A stretch of 64,000 bases of DNA from Pseudomonas uvaldensis (GCF_021271205.1 NZ_JAIWKS010000001.1:682001-746000); one strand, 5' to 3'; counted from the stretch's first letter, positions 1 to 9,953 are shown. Numbers and translations are program-made. Notes: generated by a model from the letters alone, not told the origin.

Positions 1-85
1 CCAGTGCGTTGTTCAAGCGCAGCAACGCCACATCGGCATTCAGCTCGGGCAGGTTGGCGGTGTACTCAAGGTGCAGGTGAGGCAT
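1..85 (-). CDS. 5-carboxymethyl-2-hydroxymuconate isomerase, N-terminal part (cut by window edge)
   Basis: Only the first 28 codons are inside the window, read from an ATG at 85 leftwards. They begin MPHLHLEYTANLPEL, which resembles the N-terminus of 5-carboxymethyl-2-hydroxymuconate delta-isomerases (HpaF/HpcD type). In that family the proline exposed after Met removal is the catalytic base. The enzyme acts in homoprotocatechuate ring-cleavage. The assignment rests on this short stretch only. The gene runs in the same direction as the LysR regulator upstream of it, separated by a REP hairpin, so the two need not be functionally linked. Confidence 0.62.
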   Translation of the reverse strand, partial: MPHLHLEYTANLPELNADVALLRLNNAL

Positions 86-192
86 GTGTTCGACTCCGGT
101 TCGAAAAGGGGCGGTGTGGATTCCAGTCGACGCCACCATACCCCGACTTAATTCTCAAGCACAGAACACTTTGGCGGGATCGAGCGAGGATG

Positions 193-272
193 GGAGCAAG
201 GCTTGCCCGCGATGGGGTTAGCGCGCCTGCCGGGGAACCTGGTAGCCTTCATCGCGGGCAAGCCTTGCTCCC
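193..272. repeat. REP-type inverted repeat (BIME-like pair)
   Basis: The 22-bp arm at 193-214 (gggagcaaggcttgcccgcg plus at) is a perfect inverted copy of 251-272, with a 36-bp centre. This is the Pseudomonas REP palindrome in its aaggcttgcccgcgat variant. The stop codon of the LysR gene (218-220) lies inside the element, so the left half is partly coding. Confidence 0.88.
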
Positions 273-1189
273 GCACCCACAGCCTCGGCATCACCCATGA
301 ACGCCTCCAGCCGGGAGCGCAGCCAGCGTTCGGCCGGATCATTGTCGACATGGCTCAGCCAGACCATGGACAAATCCAGGGTCGGGGTCTTGAAGGGAAA
401 GGGTTCGTTGAACAGCTGACCCGAGGCGGCCATAGCGACGGCCGTATAGTCCGGCAGGCTGGCGATCATATCGGTACCGGCCAGCAATGCCGGCAACGCG
501 CTGTATTGAGGCACCGACAGCACGACATGGCGCTTGCGGCCGATCTCGGCCAGCCATTCATCCGCGAGACCGGCAATGTTGGCGGTGTGTGAAACCAGCA
601 CGTGAGGCCGTGAACAGTATTCATCCAGCGTCAGCAGCGTGTCCGACGCATCGGCTCGCAACACCCGTGGCTGAATCTGTCGCAACAGTTTTCGCTTGGC
701 GTTGGCCGGCAATCCCCGGGTCTGGCTGATGCCCACGGTAATGTCGCCCGACGCCAGCAAATCCGGAATTCGCCAGTAATCGACATGCTGGACCACGAAC
801 ACCACTTGCGGCGCTTCGTGCCGCAGGTTGCGCAACAGCGGCGGCAACAGGCCGAACTCGACATCGTCCGACAGGCCGATGCGGAAGGTCATGGTACTGC
901 TGGCGGGATCGAAATCATGGGTCAGGCTCAACGCCGCCGAGAGCGAATCCAGCGCCGGCGACAAATGCTGGAAGATCTCCTCGGCCCGGGCCGTCGGCTC
1001 CATGCGATGGCCGATACGAATGAACAACGGATCATTGAACCGCGCACGCATCCGATTGAGGGCCGAACTGATGGCCGGCTGGCCGAGAAACAGTTTTTCC
1101 GCCGCCCGGGTCACGTTGCGCTCAAGCATGAGTGTCTCGAAAACCACCATCAGATTGATATCGGCCTTGCGCAATTCGTTACGGTTCAT
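218..1189 (-). CDS. LysR-family transcriptional regulator
   Basis: 323-residue LysR-type regulator. Residues 9-68 form the winged helix-turn-helix (MVVFETLMLERNVTRAAEKL, then GQPAISSALNRMR). The rest is a substrate-binding domain of the NodD/PcpR-like kind ('RIGLSDDVEFGLLPPLL'). It is transcribed away from the small YegP-like gene at 1336. Its last roughly 18 residues (GARLARDEGYQVPRQAR) are encoded by the neighbouring REP palindrome, so the native C-terminus was probably extended by insertion of that element. The effector is unknown; the adjacent homoprotocatechuate-type isomerase gene is a possible target but not demonstrated. Confidence 0.9.
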   Translation of the reverse strand: MNRNELRKADINLMVVFETLMLERNVTRAAEKLFLGQPAISSALNRMRARFNDPLFIRIGHRMEPTARAEEIFQHLSPALDSLSAALSLTHDFDPASSTMTFRIGLSDDVEFGLLPPLLRNLRHEAPQVVFVVQHVDYWRIPDLLASGDITVGISQTRGLPANAKRKLLRQIQPRVLRADASDTLLTLDEYCSRPHVLVSHTANIAGLADEWLAEIGRKRHVVLSVPQYSALPALLAGTDMIASLPDYTAVAMAASGQLFNEPFPFKTPTLDLSMVWLSHVDNDPAERWLRSRLEAFMGDAEAVGAGARLARDEGYQVPRQAR

Positions 1190-1335
1190 CCGTCGCCCCC
1201 TGATGCTGACATCAATAGCAATATCTCATAACCCTTGGAAACGTATTTGCGATAGCGAAAATTTTCATCTTGGCTAGTCTTTCGACGTCATGTTCAAAAC
1301 ATGTCTTGAACAAGTAAATCGCAGGGAGCGAACCG

Positions 1336-1527
1336 ATGTATTTTGAAATCTACAGACAGACCCGAGGCACTCAGAGCAGCGGTAAAGGCCAATGGCGCTG
1401 GCGCTTGAGGGCCGGCAACCACGAAACGATCGCCAGCGGCGAATCCTATGTGAACAAGGCAGACTGCCTTCACGTCATCGGGTTGATCAAGAATGTGCAG
1501 GGCGAGACGCCTGTGAAGGAAATCTGA
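1336..1527 (+). CDS. DUF1508 (YegP-like) small protein
   Basis: 63 residues starting MYFEIYRQTRG, followed by GQWRWRLRAGNHETIASGES. This is the YegP/DUF1508 pattern, a small beta-beta-alpha domain with the conserved F-x-I-Y and W-R-x-x-x-x-N-x-x-I-x-x-S-E motifs. Only one copy of the repeat is present (E. coli YegP has two). A purine-rich Shine-Dalgarno, gcaGGGAGcg, lies about 7 bases before the ATG. Divergent from the LysR gene. Molecular role unknown in the family. Confidence 0.8.
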   Translation: MYFEIYRQTRGTQSSGKGQWRWRLRAGNHETIASGESYVNKADCLHVIGLIKNVQGETPVKEI

Positions 1528-1626
1528 CGCAGCGTCACGCCTGGATCCTATTAGCTGCTCCGCCGGGCTCCATGCCTGGCGAACAACTTTTTTACGACCT
1601 CCCCCAGTCCAAAGCGAGCACCTTCG

Positions 1627-1992
1627 ATGAACAGGCACTCACCCATCAACCTCATTCAGAAATATGCCCTGTTCCAGGATCAGTGGGCACCGAAAGTCGT
1701 GGCTGAAATGAACGACTACCAGTTCAAGGTCGCCCGACTTGAAGGCGATTTCATCTGGCACTCCCATGCCGACACCGATGAAACCTTCATAGTGTTGGAA
1801 GGGGAGCTTCGTATCGATTTTCGCGACGGCTCGGTGACAATAGGCGCAGGCGAAATGTATGTGGTCAAGAAAGGCGTCGAGCACCGGCCCAGTGCCGCTC
1901 GGGAAGCGAAGGTGTTGCTGATCGAACCTCGCGGGGTCATCAACACAGGCGAAGCCCATGAGCGAACCGCGGATAATGATGTCTGGATCTGA
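1627..1992 (+). CDS. Cupin-domain protein
   Basis: 121 residues forming a single small cupin barrel. Motif 1 is visible as WHSHADTDETFIVLEG (metal ligands His, His and Glu). Motif 2 appears as GEMYVVKKGVEHRPSA (the fourth ligand, His). These proteins bind a divalent metal, and their substrates cannot be predicted from sequence. The gene stands alone between the YegP-like gene and the convergent dioxygenase gene, 20 bp from the latter's stop codon. Confidence 0.85.
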   Translation: MNRHSPINLIQKYALFQDQWAPKVVAEMNDYQFKVARLEGDFIWHSHADTDETFIVLEGELRIDFRDGSVTIGAGEMYVVKKGVEHRPSAAREAKVLLIEPRGVINTGEAHERTADNDVWI

Positions 1993-2012
1993 CCGGGCAG
2001 CCCGGCACGGCG

Positions 2013-2783
2013 TCAATCGTATTCCGCTTCCCGATGGTCGCCTAACAGGCGCCGCTGGCGAGGTGTTGCGGCAGCCAGGACGGCAGGGTTGAACCGCCAG
2101 TGCAGATAAGGCGAAAACTTCTGCGCGACCATGCGCCGGCCATAATGCACTTGCAGCAGATAACGGGTGCGATCGGTGGTGCGGTTGTCACTGCCCGCAT
2201 GCCACAACTCACTACGCAGCACCAGCACGTCGCCCGCCTTGCATAACACCGGCTGCGCAGAATGTCCTGCCCATTGCGTCTCACCTGCCGCAGGCGCCCG
2301 TCCCGCCCGATGGCTGCCAGCAATGACACGCGTTGGGCTCAAATCGGCATCGATGTCATCCAGATAAAACTGTGCGGTGACAATCTGCATCGGCAGCTCG
2401 AAGGCTGGATCCGCGAGCAGGTCCGGCGGCAACGCCATCGCCAGATAATCCACGTGTAATGGAGCCCCGACGAAACCGGGGTGGCAGCGCCAGGCTGTCT
2501 GGCCGATGATGTGACAATCGTCCCCCAGCGCGGCTTCGGCCAGATCGATCACCCCTTCCATATCCAGAAATGGTAGCCACAACGGGTCGCGATTGAAGAC
2601 ACATTTGTAGTGGTCGATGACGCCGCTGTAGTCCCAGTGCATGGGTGCGAGGTGATCGATTGCCTGACGCAGTTCGGCAATCTGCGTATGAGTCAGTACG
2701 GCGGGCATCAGGACGAAACCGTCCTGATGCAGGGCACGCAGGCGCTCATGAGTGAGCGTCGTGTCAGATTCTGGAGCAGACAC
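2013..2783 (-). CDS. Phytanoyl-CoA dioxygenase (PhyH) family protein
   Basis: 256 residues of the Fe(II)/2-oxoglutarate-dependent PhyH family. The N-terminal 'LRALHQDGFVLMPAVL' motif is typical, the metal-binding H-x-D is in 'GAPLHVDYLA', and the distal His is in 'SELWHAGSDNRT'. The only in-frame start near the upstream gene is GTG at 2783, 13 bp after the stop of the chemoreceptor gene. A GAGG overlapping that stop could serve as ribosome-binding site, so the two genes may be co-transcribed. Substrate unknown. Confidence 0.82.
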   Translation of the reverse strand: MSAPESDTTLTHERLRALHQDGFVLMPAVLTHTQIAELRQAIDHLAPMHWDYSGVIDHYKCVFNRDPLWLPFLDMEGVIDLAEAALGDDCHIIGQTAWRCHPGFVGAPLHVDYLAMALPPDLLADPAFELPMQIVTAQFYLDDIDADLSPTRVIAGSHRAGRAPAAGETQWAGHSAQPVLCKAGDVLVLRSELWHAGSDNRTTDRTRYLLQVHYGRRMVAQKFSPYLHWRFNPAVLAAATPRQRRLLGDHREAEYD

Positions 2784-2796
2784 TGTCGCATTTGCC

Positions 2797-4431
2797 TCAG
2801 GTGCGGAAGCGGCCGATCAGTTCCGCCAAACCTCTCGACAGACTGGAAAGCTGTTGGCTGGCAACCATGCTCTGCGCAGAATTCTCTGCCGCTTCGTTGG
2901 ACAGATCACGAATGTCGGAGATGTTCCGGGCGATTTCTTCGGTAACGCTACTCTGTTCTTCACAGGCATTGGCAATTTGTGCCGCCATGTCATTGATACG
3001 CTCGATCGAACCACTGGTGCCGCTGAGCACCTGATCGACACCGGCAGCGCGCTCGACACTGTCACGGGCCTTGCTGCTGCCGACTTGCATGGCTTGCACC
3101 GCCCTGGCAACACCGCTCTGCAGTCGCTCGATGCGAACCTGAATATCCTTGGTCGAATCCTGGGTACGCGCCGCCAGGGCCCGGACTTCGTCGGCTACCA
3201 CGGCGAAACCACGCCCTTGTTCGCCAGCCCGGGCGGCCTCGATGGCCGCGTTCAGCGCGAGCAGGTTCGTCTGCTCGGCAATACCACGAATCACTTCCAA
3301 CACCGCACCGATGCTTGAGGTTTCTTGAGCAAGGGCCTCGATGGTAACCGAGGCGGTCTCGACCTCCTGGGCCAACTGGCGGATCGATTCGATGGTACTG
3401 GTGACGACTTCCGTGCCATCCCGGGAACGGCTGCTGGCTTGCTGCGCGGCGTCCGAAGCGCTCACTGCGTTATGCGCCACCTCATGCACTGCCGCGCTCA
3501 TCTGGGTCGCAGCGGTACTCACCTGATCGAGCGCCGCATGTTCGCTGCTGATCAGTTGATCGTTGGTCGCGGCCATGCTGGCCATCGCACGGGCCGCAGC
3601 CTCGACCTCACCGGTAACCCGACCCACCTCGGCGATCAGCGGCTGGAGCTTATCGAGGAAACGGTTGAATGCACTGCCAAGCTGTCCCAGCTCGTCAGCC
3701 GAACGCACTTCGAGACGCCCTTTCAGGTCGCCACCACCCTCGGCGATCTGCTCGACGCGATGAAGCAGACGACGCATGGGAGTCAGCACGACAAGCGGCA
3801 GGACCAGAACGACCACGATGCCACCGAGCAGACCGATCAACAGGACCCCGCCCTGGAACATTCCCACGGCCTCGCCGTGTTCGATCGCTGCGTCCCCTTG
3901 ACGGTGCGAGGCCTCCTCCTCGAGTTCGCCCAACTTGTCGATGGCATCGCGCATTGCCTCGAACAGGCGCTCGCTGTCAGCAAAACTCAGGGCGCTGGCC
4001 GCTTGCGGATCCCCCACCGACAAGTCAATCACGCGTCGTGAAACCTGTGTCCATTGGGCAAAGCTGTCGTTGAACTGACTCACCAGAGCCAGCGCATCGG
4101 CACCAGGCTGCATGGCTGCGTATTTCTGGACACGGTCATAGGCTTGCTTCGTGTTCTCCCCGTGACTGGCGCTCAACGCTTTCAGATGCTCGTTGGCATG
4201 GCCGTCGAGCAGGCTGCGCTCGGCCACAAAAGCCTGATAAAGATCACGATCGGCATTGAGCAACAGACTGATGGCTGGCAAATAACGCTTGGTCAACTGC
4301 GTGCTGGACTCGGTCACCTCACCAATGCCACGCATGCCCGACCAGCCCATCAGAACCAGCAACACCACGAGGAAAGCGATGGGCAGGGTAATTTTCCAAC
4401 GGAAGCCAAGGTCGGCAAAAAACCGCAACAT
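2797..4431 (-). CDS. Methyl-accepting chemotaxis protein
   Basis: 544-residue chemoreceptor starting at ATG 4431, chosen because AAAGGAG lies 7 bases upstream; a longer in-frame start at 4476 has no such signal. Order: TM helix near residues 11-30, a periplasmic four-helix-bundle sensor of about 150 residues, a second TM helix ([20 protein letters not shown]), HAMP, then the cytoplasmic signalling domain. The hairpin tip [20 protein letters not shown] is intact, so coupling to CheA/CheW is expected. No C-terminal CheR-docking pentapeptide is present. Ligand unknown. Confidence 0.92.
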   Translation of the reverse strand: MLRFFADLGFRWKITLPIAFLVVLLVLMGWSGMRGIGEVTESSTQLTKRYLPAISLLLNADRDLYQAFVAERSLLDGHANEHLKALSASHGENTKQAYDRVQKYAAMQPGADALALVSQFNDSFAQWTQVSRRVIDLSVGDPQAASALSFADSERLFEAMRDAIDKLGELEEEASHRQGDAAIEHGEAVGMFQGGVLLIGLLGGIVVVLVLPLVVLTPMRRLLHRVEQIAEGGGDLKGRLEVRSADELGQLGSAFNRFLDKLQPLIAEVGRVTGEVEAAARAMASMAATNDQLISSEHAALDQVSTAATQMSAAVHEVAHNAVSASDAAQQASSRSRDGTEVVTSTIESIRQLAQEVETASVTIEALAQETSSIGAVLEVIRGIAEQTNLLALNAAIEAARAGEQGRGFAVVADEVRALAARTQDSTKDIQVRIERLQSGVARAVQAMQVGSSKARDSVERAAGVDQVLSGTSGSIERINDMAAQIANACEEQSSVTEEIARNISDIRDLSNEAAENSAQSMVASQQLSSLSRGLAELIGRFRT

Positions 4432-4570
4432 GGTGTCGCTCCTTTTGTGGGGATTGACCTGCCTATCGGCAGACATGTCTTGAGCTATAGACCATTAGTC
4501 CAATTGTCACAAAGAAGTGACAGGTCACTGACCTGGAAACTGGAATTCGTTTCGAACCGGAACGTAACAA

Positions 4571-5275
4571 CTACTGGCCTCTGGCCAACAGATTCGTAAT
4601 CCATCGAACCTGCCGGACCATGTCCTCCATCCTCTCCTCGGGCACGGCTTGCCGTGCCCTGGCAAAGCGGGCCAGGGTCTTTTCCTTCAGGCGCAGCAGG
4701 CGTTGCCATTTGAGCAGGAACGCTGGACTGCGGACCTGCATCAGCAGCGGACCGAAGTAGAGCTCCTCGGCGGTGTACGTCACCGGTCCGTCGCGCTCGG
4801 CGACGATGATTTCGTAGTCGAAACGGTTTTCTCGCAGCACCTCTTCGAAGAGGATGCGGTAGTCGTTGTCCATCAGCCATTGGCGCAATGGCCGCTCGCC
4901 ACCGTTAGGCTGCAGGATCAGCCGCTCCTGACCGCTCATGCGCGACTTGCCGCTGTCCAGGATGTCCCGAATCGTCTCGCCGCCCATACCACACAAGCTG
5001 ACCGCCGTGATCCCGTCCCCCGGCTCGATGGCCGCCAGGCCATTGGCCAGGCGCACAATGATCTGCTGTCCCAGGTCGTTCTCACGCACGGTGCGTTCAG
5101 CCGAACGAAACGGCGTCAACGCCACCTCACCGGCCACTGCCATTGAAATGATCCCTCGGCGCATCAGCGCCACTGGCAGGTAAGCATGATCCGAACCGAT
5201 ATCGGCCAGGCGCGCGCCCGCAGGCACATACGCGGCTACACGCTCCAGGCGCATGGACAATGTCTGTTCGTTCAA
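4571..5275 (-). CDS. tRNA (adenine-22-N1)-methyltransferase TrmK family
   Basis: About 234 residues. The SAM-binding motif I is clear (RLADIGSDHAYLPVALMRRG), followed by a Rossmann core with 'LANGLAAIEPGDGITAVSLC' and 'GGETIRDIL'. This is the TrmK/YqfN pattern (COG2384), which in Gram-positives makes m1A22 in tRNA. The start is taken as TTG 5275 (MNEQTLSMRLERV...), which has AGAGG about 7 bases upstream; ATG 5254 is possible. The open frame further upstream runs through the tRNA-Ser terminator and is not credible. It lies just downstream of tRNA-Ser, whose transcript ends before it. Confidence 0.82.
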   Translation of the reverse strand: MNEQTLSMRLERVAAYVPAGARLADIGSDHAYLPVALMRRGIISMAVAGEVALTPFRSAERTVRENDLGQQIIVRLANGLAAIEPGDGITAVSLCGMGGETIRDILDSGKSRMSGQERLILQPNGGERPLRQWLMDNDYRILFEEVLRENRFDYEIIVAERDGPVTYTAEELYFGPLLMQVRSPAFLLKWQRLLRLKEKTLARFARARQAVPEERMEDMVRQVRWITNLLARGQ

Positions 5276-5327
5276 CGGTTGCCTCTTTTCATCAAAAATG
5301 TGACCTGACGAAACGCCGGAAACGAAA

Positions 5328-5361
5328 AAGCCCCTGAAATGTTTAACCATTTCAGGGGCTT
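5328..5361 (-). terminator. Rho-independent terminator of tRNA-Ser
   Basis: A perfect 14-bp stem (5328-5341 with 5348-5361, aagcccctgaaatg) encloses a 6-base loop. On the minus strand it is followed by a T run, 16 bases after the tRNA 3' end. Confidence 0.9.
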
Positions 5362-5376
5362 AGACGTGTTCAATAG

Positions 5377-5466
5377 TGGCGGAGAGATAGGGATTTGAAC
5401 CCTAGGTACTGTTGCCAGTACAACGGATTTCGAATCCGTCCCGTTCGGCCACTCCGGCATCTCTCC
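5377..5466 (-). tRNA. tRNA-Ser (CGA)
   Basis: 90-nt type II tRNA on the minus strand. The acceptor arm GGAGAGA pairs with TCTCTCC, followed by G and an encoded CCA at 5379-5377. The anticodon loop TTCGAAA sits between ACGGA and TCCGT, giving anticodon CGA for UCG codons. A long variable arm (GTACTGGCAACAGTAC) is present, as required for serine tRNAs, and the T arm reads GGGTTCGAATCCC. Confidence 0.96.
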
Positions 5467-5549
5467 AGTGGCGCGCATCATACCAGCACATTCGCCGGAA
5501 GCGAACCCCCGAGCGAATTTTTTTCCGTGCTATCAGATGCTTGCGTCGA

Positions 5550-6263
5550 TTACAGCGGTACACCCAGGCGCTGGGCGACTTCTTCGTAGGCTTCGATCAC
5601 ATCGCCGAGGCCTTGTCGGAAGCGGTCCTTGTCCATCTTCTTCTTGGTGTCCTTGTCCCAGAGACGGCAGCCGTCCGGGCTGAATTCGTCACCCAGGACG
5701 ATGGAGCCGTCGCTGAACACACCGAACTCGAGCTTGAAGTCCACCAGCAGCAGGCCGGCGTCGTCAAACAGTTTGGTCAGTACGTCGTTGACCTTGAGGG
5801 ACAACTCCTTCATGCGCGCCAGTTGCTCGGCAGTGCCCCAACCGAACGCCACGACGTGGGATTCGTTGATGAACGGGTCCCCCTTGGCGTCGTCCTTCAG
5901 GAACAGTTCGAAGGTGTAAGGGTTGAGCTTCATGCCCTCTTCCACACCCAGGCGCTTGACCAGACTGCCGGCGGCGTAGTTACGCACGACGCACTCGACC
6001 GGGATCATGTCCAGCTTCTTGACCAGGCATTCGTTGTCGCCCAGCAGCTTGTCGAATTGGGTCGGCACACCGGCCGCTTCGAGCTTCTGCATGATGAAGG
6101 CGTTGAACTTGTTGTTCACCATCCCCTTGCGGTCGAGCTGTTCGATGCGCTTGCCGTCGAACGCCGAAGTATCGTTGCGAAACAGCAGGATCAAGCGGTC
6201 GGCGTCATCGGTCTTGTAAACCGACTTGGCTTTGCCGCGGTAGAGTTCTTCACGTTTTTCCAT
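5550..6263 (-). CDS. purC: Phosphoribosylaminoimidazole-succinocarboxamide synthase
   Basis: 237 residues, the usual length of bacterial SAICAR synthase. It condenses CAIR with aspartate using ATP in de novo purine synthesis. Signature segments: '[10 protein letters not shown]' with the nucleotide-binding Lys residues, 'SAFDGKR', the PROSITE-type 'LVDFKLEFG', and '[14 protein letters not shown]'. The start is MEKREELY at 6263. It is read in the same direction as the metallo-hydrolase and bamC upstream, an arrangement common in Pseudomonas. Confidence 0.97.
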   Translation of the reverse strand: MEKREELYRGKAKSVYKTDDADRLILLFRNDTSAFDGKRIEQLDRKGMVNNKFNAFIMQKLEAAGVPTQFDKLLGDNECLVKKLDMIPVECVVRNYAAGSLVKRLGVEEGMKLNPYTFELFLKDDAKGDPFINESHVVAFGWGTAEQLARMKELSLKVNDVLTKLFDDAGLLLVDFKLEFGVFSDGSIVLGDEFSPDGCRLWDKDTKKKMDKDRFRQGLGDVIEAYEEVAQRLGVPL

Positions 6264-6290
6264 GATGGGCTCCGCTTGCTAAGTAGTGGG

Positions 6291-7049
6291 CTAGGCGATG
6301 TGTCGCCAGTCGAGCCCTGAATCTTGATCGGCCAGTTGCAGCCAGTCCGGGTCGCACCCGAGGGTGTCGACAAAACATTGCCGGGCCAGCTGCGGCAGGT
6401 TGTTCTTGCTGCTCAGATGGGCCAGGACCAGGTGTTGCAGGCCCTGCCAGCCCAACTCGGCCACCAGGTACGCCGCCTGGTGGTTATTCAAATGTCCGCG
6501 CTCCCCGCCTACCCGCTGCTTGAGGAAGTACGGGTAGTACCCACTCGCGAGCATGTCGCGACAGTGGTTGGACTCGATCATCAACGCATCGAGGTCCCGG
6601 TAACTGTCCATGACCCTGCCGCAATACGAGCCCAGGTCGGTCAACAGGCCGAAGCGCCGCTCACCGTCACTGAAAACATACTGTGTCGGTTCGCGGGCGT
6701 CATGGGCCACGCTCACCACGCTGATATCCAGGGCACCTATGCGCAGTTGCTCGCCACCCGCCACGAAACCGGCGGGTTCCAGGGGCTTGCGCAGGCCGTC
6801 CAACGTGCCACGGCTGAGGTAGACCGGCAGATTGTAGCGCCGAGACAGCAACCCCACGCCATGCACGTGGTCGGCATGTTCGTGAGTCACGAGTATCGCG
6901 CTCAATTGCGCTGGATGCACACCCAGGCGCAGCAGGCGCTTCTCGGTTTCCCGCAAGGAGAAACCACAATCGACCAACACATACGTGCCGGCGCTGGCGA
7001 CCAGCGTGCCGTTCCCTTGGCTACCGCTGCCGAGAACGGCAAAACGCAT
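6291..7049 (-). CDS. MBL-fold metallo-hydrolase (YycJ/WalJ-like)
   Basis: 252 residues of the metallo-beta-lactamase fold. The metal-binding motif H-x-H-x-D-H is THEHADHVHG. Later ligands are in 'SNHCRDML' and 'LAHLSSKNN'. The N-terminus RFAVLGSGSQGNGTLV is typical of the YycJ/WalJ branch, which are probably phosphodiesterases or nucleases. It lies 4 bp downstream of the bamC stop and 27 bp upstream of purC, consistent with one transcription unit bamC-mbl-purC. Confidence 0.87.
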   Translation of the reverse strand: MRFAVLGSGSQGNGTLVASAGTYVLVDCGFSLRETEKRLLRLGVHPAQLSAILVTHEHADHVHGVGLLSRRYNLPVYLSRGTLDGLRKPLEPAGFVAGGEQLRIGALDISVVSVAHDAREPTQYVFSDGERRFGLLTDLGSYCGRVMDSYRDLDALMIESNHCRDMLASGYYPYFLKQRVGGERGHLNNHQAAYLVAELGWQGLQHLVLAHLSSKNNLPQLARQCFVDTLGCDPDWLQLADQDSGLDWRHIA

Positions 7050-7053
7050 CGGA

Positions 7054-8169
7054 TCAGCCCAGGTTATCCTGAATGACGCTCAACACCTTGCGGGCCACAT
7101 CGGCCGGCGCCACGGTGTTGATGTTCTTCTCGACCGTTACCTGGACGTTCTCGCCCACTTTGCTCAGGCGAACCTGATAACGTTCGGCACGGGCTTCGAT
7201 TTCTTCCTTGTCCGGCTTGCTGCCGAACAGACCACTGAAGAAGCCAGGCTTCTCGTCTTTCTTCTCGGCTTTTTCGGCGAGGTTGATGTAATACAGGCCC
7301 AGGCTGCGGTTGATGTCTTCAACTCGCCATTCGCCCTGCTCCAGCGCACGACCTACGCTGGACCATGCACGATCCAGATCGGAGCCGACGTTGAGGACCG
7401 GGTTACCGCTGCCGTCTTCGCTCAGGCTGACACGGCTCGGCGTGTCGAAATCCCGGGAAGCCAGCATCGAGACCGAACCGCCCTGTTCGGCGGAGCGACT
7501 CATGCTGGCGAGCATGTCGTCCACCAGCGCAGCGTCGAGGCCGGTATTGACCGAACGGTTGGTGAAGGCCACATCGGCGGTGCTGCCGGCAGGACGCTCG
7601 GCGCTGACGACGTAGATTTCACTGGTGTTGCGCTGCACGCCCGGCTCGATACGCACCCGTACGCGGGATTCGCTGTCGCTGGCGACACCGGCTGCGCTCA
7701 GGCGCTTGCCCATGGCGGCAGACAATTCATCGGCGTGTTGCCAGGTGGTGGTGAACTCGCCGGTTTGCGGGCGCTGCTCGTCGATGCGGAAACCGTTGTC
7801 CTGGAAGAACTGGATCGCCACGGGCCAGACTTCGGCCGGCGGATGCTGAGCCATGACCCAGCGCGTATCGCCGCTTTTCTGCAAGGTGTAATCGCTGGCA
7901 TCGGCCATGGCCGACAGCGGTTGCGGACGAGGGACGACGTACTCGCCCTTGACGCTGTCATCCGCCACGTTACGTGGAATCGGCAGCAGCGGATCCAGGC
8001 GCTTGGCGACGTGGACATCCGGCGGCAGTTGCATCGGTGCGGTCTGTTGCGCGTTCAGGTAATCGCTACCCCGATCGCGGAAATAACCTTCCGGGCCCCA
8101 GATCCATCCACAGCCACTGGTGCTGGAGATAATCAAGGCAAGTGCGGAAAGTCCGGCAATTCGCTTCAT
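7054..8169 (-). CDS. bamC: Outer-membrane protein assembly factor BamC
   Basis: 371-residue lipoprotein of the BAM complex, which inserts beta-barrel proteins in the outer membrane. The signal peptide ends in a lipobox STSGC, with Cys20 as the lipidation site. Two helix-grip domains follow, as expected for BamC/NlpB. The start ATG 8169 is set by this signal peptide; the open frame continues far upstream into dapA antisense and is not coding there. dapA ends 17 bp upstream, the classic dapA-nlpB arrangement. Confidence 0.93.
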   Translation of the reverse strand: MKRIAGLSALALIISSTSGCGWIWGPEGYFRDRGSDYLNAQQTAPMQLPPDVHVAKRLDPLLPIPRNVADDSVKGEYVVPRPQPLSAMADASDYTLQKSGDTRWVMAQHPPAEVWPVAIQFFQDNGFRIDEQRPQTGEFTTTWQHADELSAAMGKRLSAAGVASDSESRVRVRIEPGVQRNTSEIYVVSAERPAGSTADVAFTNRSVNTGLDAALVDDMLASMSRSAEQGGSVSMLASRDFDTPSRVSLSEDGSGNPVLNVGSDLDRAWSSVGRALEQGEWRVEDINRSLGLYYINLAEKAEKKDEKPGFFSGLFGSKPDKEEIEARAERYQVRLSKVGENVQVTVEKNINTVAPADVARKVLSVIQDNLG

Positions 8170-8186
8170 GCGGTGTACTTCCTCAA

Positions 8187-9065
8187 TTAAACCTGGACGC
8201 CGGACTGGCGCATGGCCTGCCGCAGCGGTTCTTGACAAGCATTGCTGAGCCAGGTGAGCGGCAGGCGAATACCTTCGTGCATCAGGCCCATTTCCACGAG
8301 CGCCCATTTCACCGGAATCGGGTTGGCTTCGATGAACAGGTCCCGGTGCAACGGCATCAGTTTTTCGTTGATGGCCCGTGCTGTCGCCGCATCGCCCTTG
8401 AGCGCTGCCTCGCACATATCGGCCATTTCCCGGGGAGCGACGTTGGCGGTGACGGAGATGTTGCCCTTGCCACCCAGCAGGATCAGCTCGACCGCCGTTG
8501 GGTCATCGCCGGACAGCAGGATGAAATCCTTGTCCGCACCATCGAGGATGGCCTTGGCGCGCTTGAGGTCGCCGGTGGCTTCCTTGATGCCGATGATGTT
8601 CGGAACGGTGGAAAGACGAATCACGGTCTCGGCCTGCATGTCGCAGGAGGTGCGGCCGGGAACGTTATAGAGGATTTGCGGGATGTCGACCGCTTCGGCA
8701 ATGTGCTTGAAGTGCTGGTACAAACCTTCCTGGGTCGGCTTGTTGTAGTACGGGACCACCAGCAGGCAGGCGTCGGCGCCGGCTTCCTTGGCGTTGCGGG
8801 TCAGCTCGACGGCTTCGCGGGTCGAATTGGCGCCGGTGCCGGCGATCACCGGAATGCGTCCGGCGACCTGATTGACCACGGCCCGGATGACTTCGATATG
8901 TTCGTTGACGTCGAGGGTCGCCGATTCGCCGGTGGTGCCGACGGCGACGATGGCATGGGTACCGTTTTCAAGGTGGAAGTCCACGAGTTTGCTGAGGCTG
9001 CCCCAATCAAGACGCCCTTGTGCATCCATGGGTGTGACCAACGCCACCATACTGCCCGCAATCAT
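8187..9065 (-). CDS. dapA: 4-hydroxy-tetrahydrodipicolinate synthase
   Basis: 292 residues, standard DapA length. It condenses pyruvate with aspartate semialdehyde in lysine and diaminopimelate synthesis. The Schiff-base lysine is Lys161 (GIKEATGD). Tyr133 in 'LYNVPGRT' and the 'GTTGESATL' pyruvate-binding loop are present. The start is [13 protein letters not shown] at 9065; a longer in-frame extension to 9332 lacks homology to the family. First gene of the dapA-bamC-mbl-purC run. Confidence 0.97.
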   Translation of the reverse strand: MIAGSMVALVTPMDAQGRLDWGSLSKLVDFHLENGTHAIVAVGTTGESATLDVNEHIEVIRAVVNQVAGRIPVIAGTGANSTREAVELTRNAKEAGADACLLVVPYYNKPTQEGLYQHFKHIAEAVDIPQILYNVPGRTSCDMQAETVIRLSTVPNIIGIKEATGDLKRAKAILDGADKDFILLSGDDPTAVELILLGGKGNISVTANVAPREMADMCEAALKGDAATARAINEKLMPLHRDLFIEANPIPVKWALVEMGLMHEGIRLPLTWLSNACQEPLRQAMRQSGVQV

Positions 9066-9382
9066 GAAACCGCTCCTGCCGGAAAAAGAGAGCCGTAATG
9101 GTACTGGCGCCAAGATGCTTGTACAAGCGAACTCCCATTCCCCTGGGCGATGGTTTTCGCTACCCTTCAGACTTTGATCGGTACCGGTCAGCTCATATGC
9201 CGGTTCCCAGCCTCCGTTTTCGTCGCCACAAGCCCCATGCCTGCGTTTGCCCTGGTGCATTTCCGTCATTATGGAATACAGCGCAACCCCAGGCACAGGG
9301 CTTGAGTCGTTCGGTTTCCGTAGGTCGGGCACCGTGCCGAGAGACTAAAGGTACCGACCGCTCATCGCTTTAGGAATGCTGC
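9066..9382. other. Divergent intergenic region dapA / gcvR-like
   Basis: 317 bp between two divergent starts. It must hold promoters for both directions. I see no gene, tRNA, convincing riboswitch or strong hairpin in it. Confidence 0.5.
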
Positions 9383-9943
9383 ATGTCCACCCCCACAGTC
9401 CGCGAACAATTCCTTGTTATCAGTGCCCTTGGCGCCAACCCCATGGAGCTGACTAACGTCCTGTGCCGCGCCAGCCATGAAAACCGCTGCGCCGTCGTGA
9501 CTTCACGCCTGACCCGTCATGGCGAATGCAGTGCGCTCGTGCTTGAAGTCTCCGGCAGTTGGGACGCCCTGGCCCGCCTGGAAGGCAGCCTGCCAGTGCT
9601 GGCCAAGAAATATGCCTTCACTGTCAACGTGGTGCGCAGCGCCGCGCTGGAAAACCGTCCACAGGCCCTGCCCTACGTGGCTTACGTAAGTTCGGCCTAC
9701 CGCCCGGACATCATCAACGAGCTGTGCCAGTTCTTCATGGACCATCACGTTGAGCTGGAAAACCTGACCTGCGACACTTATCAGGCCCCGCAGACCGGCG
9801 GCACCATGCTCAACGCCACGTTCACCGTGACACTGCCGGCCGGCACCCAGATCAGTTGGCTGCGCGATCAGTTCCTGGACTTCGCCGATGCGATGAACCT
9901 GGACGCCCTGATCGAACCGTGGCGCCCACAGAACCCCATGTAA
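9383..9943 (+). CDS. gcvR: Glycine cleavage system repressor-like ACT protein
   Basis: 186 residues with two ACT domains in tandem: residues 7-80 (FLVISALGANPMELTNVLCR) and about 92-170 (YVAYVSSAYRPDIINELCQF). This is the GcvR architecture. In E. coli GcvR binds GcvA and glycine and blocks gcv activation. In pseudomonads the gene is typically found here, between dapA and bcp, and its exact partner is not established. It is followed by bcp after 10 bp. Confidence 0.82.
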   Translation: MSTPTVREQFLVISALGANPMELTNVLCRASHENRCAVVTSRLTRHGECSALVLEVSGSWDALARLEGSLPVLAKKYAFTVNVVRSAALENRPQALPYVAYVSSAYRPDIINELCQFFMDHHVELENLTCDTYQAPQTGGTMLNATFTVTLPAGTQISWLRDQFLDFADAMNLDALIEPWRPQNPM

Positions 9944-9953
9944 GGAAGCATTC

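Noticed and set aside
5276..5350. Longer start for the TrmK-like gene (MVKHFRGFF...)
   Set aside because: It runs through the tRNA-Ser terminator stem and lacks a ribosome-binding site.
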